From contig SKOM01000098.1 in assembly GCA_007120095.1 (NCBI GenBank), positions 1 through 8,132 on the forward strand: a stretch of DNA of 8,132 bases, given 5' to 3'. How positions within the stretch are numbered: position 1 is the first letter of the stretch; each line of letters starts with the position of its first letter. The notes under the pieces were generated by a model. That model ran no database searches. It saw nothing but the letters and a program-made list of their open reading frames with translations, and was not told the DNA's origin. This document shows, one piece after another, positions 6,310 to 8,132 of the stretch. The stretch comes from Candidatus Competibacteraceae bacterium. Its GTDB lineage: Bacteria > Pseudomonadota > Gammaproteobacteria > Competibacterales > Competibacteraceae. Made by a program: the position numbers and the translations under genes.

Positions 6310-7359
6310 GTGAGTGCTGAATGGGTCATCGGCGGTACCGTTATACCGCCGGGCCGGGAAACCGCGCTGGAGCTGGCATTGCCCGCACTCTACACCCATA
6401 CTCCCATGCACCTGCCGGTGCGGGTGGTGCGCGGCCGGCGTCCGGGGCCGACATTGCTGGTCAGCGCTGCACTGCACGGCGATGAGATCAATGGTGTGGA
6501 AATTATCCGGCGTTTATTGGCCATGCCAATGATCCACCGGCTGCGCGGGACGTTAATGGCTGTACCGGTGGTCAATATGCTGGGTTTCCTCAGTCATTCG
6601 CGTTATCTGCCGGATCGTCGCGACCTCAACCGCTCATTTCCCGGCTCGGAGCGCGGCTCCTTAGCCGCTCGGCTGGCGCATTTGTTTCTCACCGAACTGT
6701 TCAGCAAAGCAGATTATGGGATTGATTTACACACCGCCGCCATCCATCGGGACAATCTGCCCCAGGTACGGGCTAATCTGGCGATACCGGCTGTGCGCCG
6801 TATGGCGGAAGCGTTTGCCGCACCTGTCATTCTCGACAGCGGCCAGCGCCTAATTGAAGGTTCATTACGCAAAGTTGCCGATGAGCGGGGTGTACCGTTG
6901 ATTGTCTATGAGGCCGGTGAAGCCTTGCGCTTTGATGAAATTGCCATCCGTGCCGGGGTGCGCGGTGTGGTCGCAGTAATGCGGGCGCTGGCGATGTTAC
7001 CCGCACGGCGCGGCAGGCGACAAATCCAGTCAGTTATTGCCCGCCAAAGCAGTTGGATTCGCGCCCCGCAAAGTGGTATCTTGCGTGTCGCCAAGCCTTT
7101 GGGATGCTGGGTGGCTCAAGAAGAAACGCTGGCGTGGATTGGTGATCCTTTTGGCGATTCCGATGTCCCGGTGCTGGCACGCTCGCCGGGCATTATTGTC
7201 GGCCGTACCAATCTACCGCTGGTTAACGAGGGTGAAGCCCTGTTTCATCTGGCTCAGGTGGTGAAAAGCGACGAGTTGGAAAATCACCTGGAGACCTATC
7301 ACGAAGCATTGGCCGAGGCTGATGAATTCGCCGATCCTTATTCGCCAGACGTCTTGTGA
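6310..7359 (+). CDS. Succinylglutamate desuccinylase/aspartoacylase (AstE/AspA) family zinc hydrolase
   Basis: The 349-residue protein has the M14-like metallo-hydrolase fold. Zinc ligands are His56 and Glu59 (ALHGDEINGVE, 55-64) and His141 (DLHT, 139-142). DLNRSFPG (105-112) is the substrate-binding Asn-Arg signature, and Glu201 or Glu204 in YEAGE is the likely catalytic base. A C-terminal beta-sandwich domain (about 235-315, starting near APQSGILR) is followed by an acidic tail (321-349, ten Asp/Glu). Relatives remove acyl groups from N-succinylglutamate or N-acetylaspartate. True AstE sits in the arginine succinyltransferase (ast) operon, absent here; this copy starts 4 bases after rimK, so a role in trimming glutamate tails or recycling glutamylated peptides is an inference. 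The start is GTG at 6310, with ACAGGG (6296-6301) 8 bases upstream. There is no signal peptide, so it should be cytosolic. The exact substrate cannot be told from the sequence. Confidence 0.9.
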   Translation: MSAEWVIGGTVIPPGRETALELALPALYTHTPMHLPVRVVRGRRPGPTLLVSAALHGDEINGVEIIRRLLAMPMIHRLRGTLMAVPVVNMLGFLSHSRYLPDRRDLNRSFPGSERGSLAARLAHLFLTELFSKADYGIDLHTAAIHRDNLPQVRANLAIPAVRRMAEAFAAPVILDSGQRLIEGSLRKVADERGVPLIVYEAGEALRFDEIAIRAGVRGVVAVMRALAMLPARRGRRQIQSVIARQSSWIRAPQSGILRVAKPLGCWVAQEETLAWIGDPFGDSDVPVLARSPGIIVGRTNLPLVNEGEALFHLAQVVKSDELENHLETYHEALAEADEFADPYSPDVL

Positions 7360-7443
7360 TAGCTTGTAAAAACCTGCAAAAATAATAGGATGGCCAATGT
7401 TGCGGCAGATTTAAGGCGACTTGGACAGGACTGATTATTGCAC

Positions 7444-7455
7444 TGCAACGTTGCA
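7444..7455. repeat. Perfect 12-base palindrome TGCAACGTTGCA
   Basis: The sequence is its own reverse complement with no spacer, a shape typical of dimeric repressor operators. It overlaps the candidate -35 element at 7451-7456. The palindrome is certain; a regulatory role is inferred. Confidence 0.5.
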
Positions 7456-7478
7456 AGCGCTCAATTTGGGTTTATTCT
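7451..7478 (+). promoter_or_regulatory. Candidate sigma-70 promoter of the transporter gene
   Basis: TTGCAA (7451-7456, four of six matches) is followed after 16 bases by TATTCT (7473-7478, four of six matches). Transcription would start near 7485 and leave a leader of about 50 bases. The -35 element overlaps the palindrome at 7444-7455, which would suit repression by a bound dimer. Confidence 0.3.
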
Positions 7479-7485
7479 GATAAAG

Positions 7486-7505
7486 TGTTTCATTGATGTT
7501 TCATT
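7486..7505. repeat. Direct repeat TGTTTCATT with 11-base period; possible Pho box
   Basis: TGTTTCATT occurs at 7486-7494 and again at 7497-7505. The inner seven bases, GTTTCAT (7487-7493 and 7498-7504), match the Pho-box half-site CTGTCAT at five of seven positions each, with the 11-base spacing that PhoB needs. The pair lies 28 bases before the start of a phosphate-transporter family gene. Against a classic activating Pho box, a promoter placed just downstream would leave no room for the ribosome binding site. Confidence 0.35.
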
Positions 7506-7517
7506 TCCACTACTACT

Positions 7518-7525
7518 AAAAGGTG
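7518..7525 (+). promoter_or_regulatory. Shine-Dalgarno for the transporter gene
   Basis: AAAAGGTG lies 8 bases before ATG at 7534 and selects that start over the in-frame ATG at 7546. Confidence 0.6.
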
Positions 7526-7533
7526 TTTAACGT

Positions 7534-8132
7534 ATGGATTGGTGGATGCTAGTTAACTTCGCCGGTGGTATCGGCTTGTTTTTGCTGGGCATGAAGACCA
7601 TGACCGATGGGCTTAAAGTGGCCGCCGGGGAGACCCTGCGCTCCATTTTGGCTTCGGCGACCGACAACCGGCTGAAGGGCATTCTGGCCGGTATGTTGAT
7701 CACAGCCATGGTGCAGTCTTCGAGTGCGGTGATTTTTGCCGTCATCGGTTTTGTCAATGCCAGCTTGATGACATTGGTCCAATCCGTGGGTCTGATTTAC
7801 GGGGCGTCTATCGGTACCTCGATGACCAGTTGGATTGTTGCCGCTGTTGGCTTCAACGTGAACCTACGGGCTATGGCGTTGCCGTTTATTGCGATCGGTA
7901 TGATCCTACGCATTACCGGCGGCAACACCCGGCGAGCACCGCTTGGTGAGGCCATTGCCGGTTTGGGTCTGTTCTTCCTCGGGCTGGATGTGCTCAAGAC
8001 CACCTTTGAAGTGCTCGGTGAAACCGTGGAGCTGGAAGCCTTTGCCGGTACCGGGGTATTGAGCCTGATGATGTTTACCGCCATCGGTTTTATGCTGACC
8101 ACACTGATGCAGTCCTCCAGTGCGGCCATGGC
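7534..8132 (+). CDS. Na/Pi cotransporter family protein, N-terminal part (3' end missing)
   Basis: Only the first 199 complete codons are in the window; relatives run to about 540-600 residues, often with a PhoU-like C-terminal domain that cannot be seen here. The family (PF02690) imports or exports phosphate across the inner membrane using sodium. The signature QSSSA occurs twice, at residues 61-65 (from base 7714) and 193-197 (from base 8110), marking the two inverted halves of the transport core. Several hydrophobic glycine-rich segments are seen (about 7-20, 50-75, 83-105, 112-127, 140-155, 173-192). The ATG at 7534 follows a good Shine-Dalgarno. It has its own upstream region, so it is probably not part of the rim operon. 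Some members are thought to affect phosphate balance through PhoU rather than bulk uptake, so the transport role here is by family. Confidence 0.92.
   Translation, partial: MDWWMLVNFAGGIGLFLLGMKTMTDGLKVAAGETLRSILASATDNRLKGILAGMLITAMVQSSSAVIFAVIGFVNASLMTLVQSVGLIYGASIGTSMTSWIVAAVGFNVNLRAMALPFIAIGMILRITGGNTRRAPLGEAIAGLGLFFLGLDVLKTTFEVLGETVELEAFAGTGVLSLMMFTAIGFMLTTLMQSSSAAM

Larger units (their letters stand above)
7360..7533. promoter_or_regulatory. Intergenic region between the rim operon and the phosphate transporter gene
   Basis: This 174-base gap has no gene and no convincing Rho-independent terminator after the operon (A-rich sequence but no GC stem followed by a T-run). It probably carries the promoter of the transporter gene. 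It contains a perfect palindrome at 7444-7455 and a direct repeat at 7486-7505, described separately. Confidence 0.5.

Noticed and set aside
6310..7359. Assignment of the hydrolase as true astE of arginine catabolism
   Set aside because: No other ast gene is nearby and the gene is in an operon with rimBK; only the superfamily can be supported.
7797..8129. 110-codon minus-strand frame at the right edge
   Set aside because: It is antisense to the Na/Pi transporter, whose duplicated QSSSA motifs fix the coding strand; its low-complexity Ser/Pro/Ala content is a shadow.

Overview
The window looks like chromosomal DNA from a non-enteric gammaproteobacterium. The evidence is a long HrpA-type DEAH helicase with its C-terminal DUF3418 region, a RimK of almost exactly Escherichia coli length that keeps its key residues, and a rimB-rimK-AstE-like gene set that I associate with marine and environmental Gammaproteobacteria. 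I cannot name a genus. There are no RNA genes, insertion sequences, CRISPR arrays or other signs of recent transfer.

Layout: (1) 1-3149, plus strand: the 3' four fifths of hrpA, open at the left edge. (2) 3172-4608, minus strand, convergent with hrpA: a soluble PAS-GAF-GGDEF diguanylate cyclase with intact active and inhibitory sites. (3) 4609-4920: a 312-base divergent intergenic region with four copies of a TAACAA core, two facing each gene, plus other short repeats. (4) 4921-7359, plus strand: a tight three-gene operon of rimB (retropepsin-like protease, TTG start), rimK (glutamate ligase, ATGA overlap with rimB) and an AstE/AspA-family zinc hydrolase (GTG start, 4-base gap). (5) 7360-7533: an intergenic region with a 12-base palindrome and an 11-base-period direct repeat. 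(6) 7534-8132, plus strand: the first third or so of a Na/Pi-cotransporter family protein, cut by the right edge.

The centre is the most interesting part. RimK adds glutamates to the C-terminus of ribosomal protein S6, and RimB is known in Pseudomonas as its protease partner. The third gene is a metallo-hydrolase whose relatives cleave amide bonds next to small acidic groups, so it could be a second eraser of the glutamate tail; this is inference. In Pseudomonas RimK is reported to respond to cyclic di-GMP, partly through RimA. RimA is absent here, but a cyclic di-GMP synthase is divergently transcribed from the same intergenic region. A local signal-to-ribosome-modification module is therefore a reasonable hypothesis. 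Three consecutive genes around the divergent region and operon (the cyclase, rimB and the hydrolase) appear to start at GTG or TTG, and rimK lacks a clear Shine-Dalgarno sequence, which suggests low or coupled translation.
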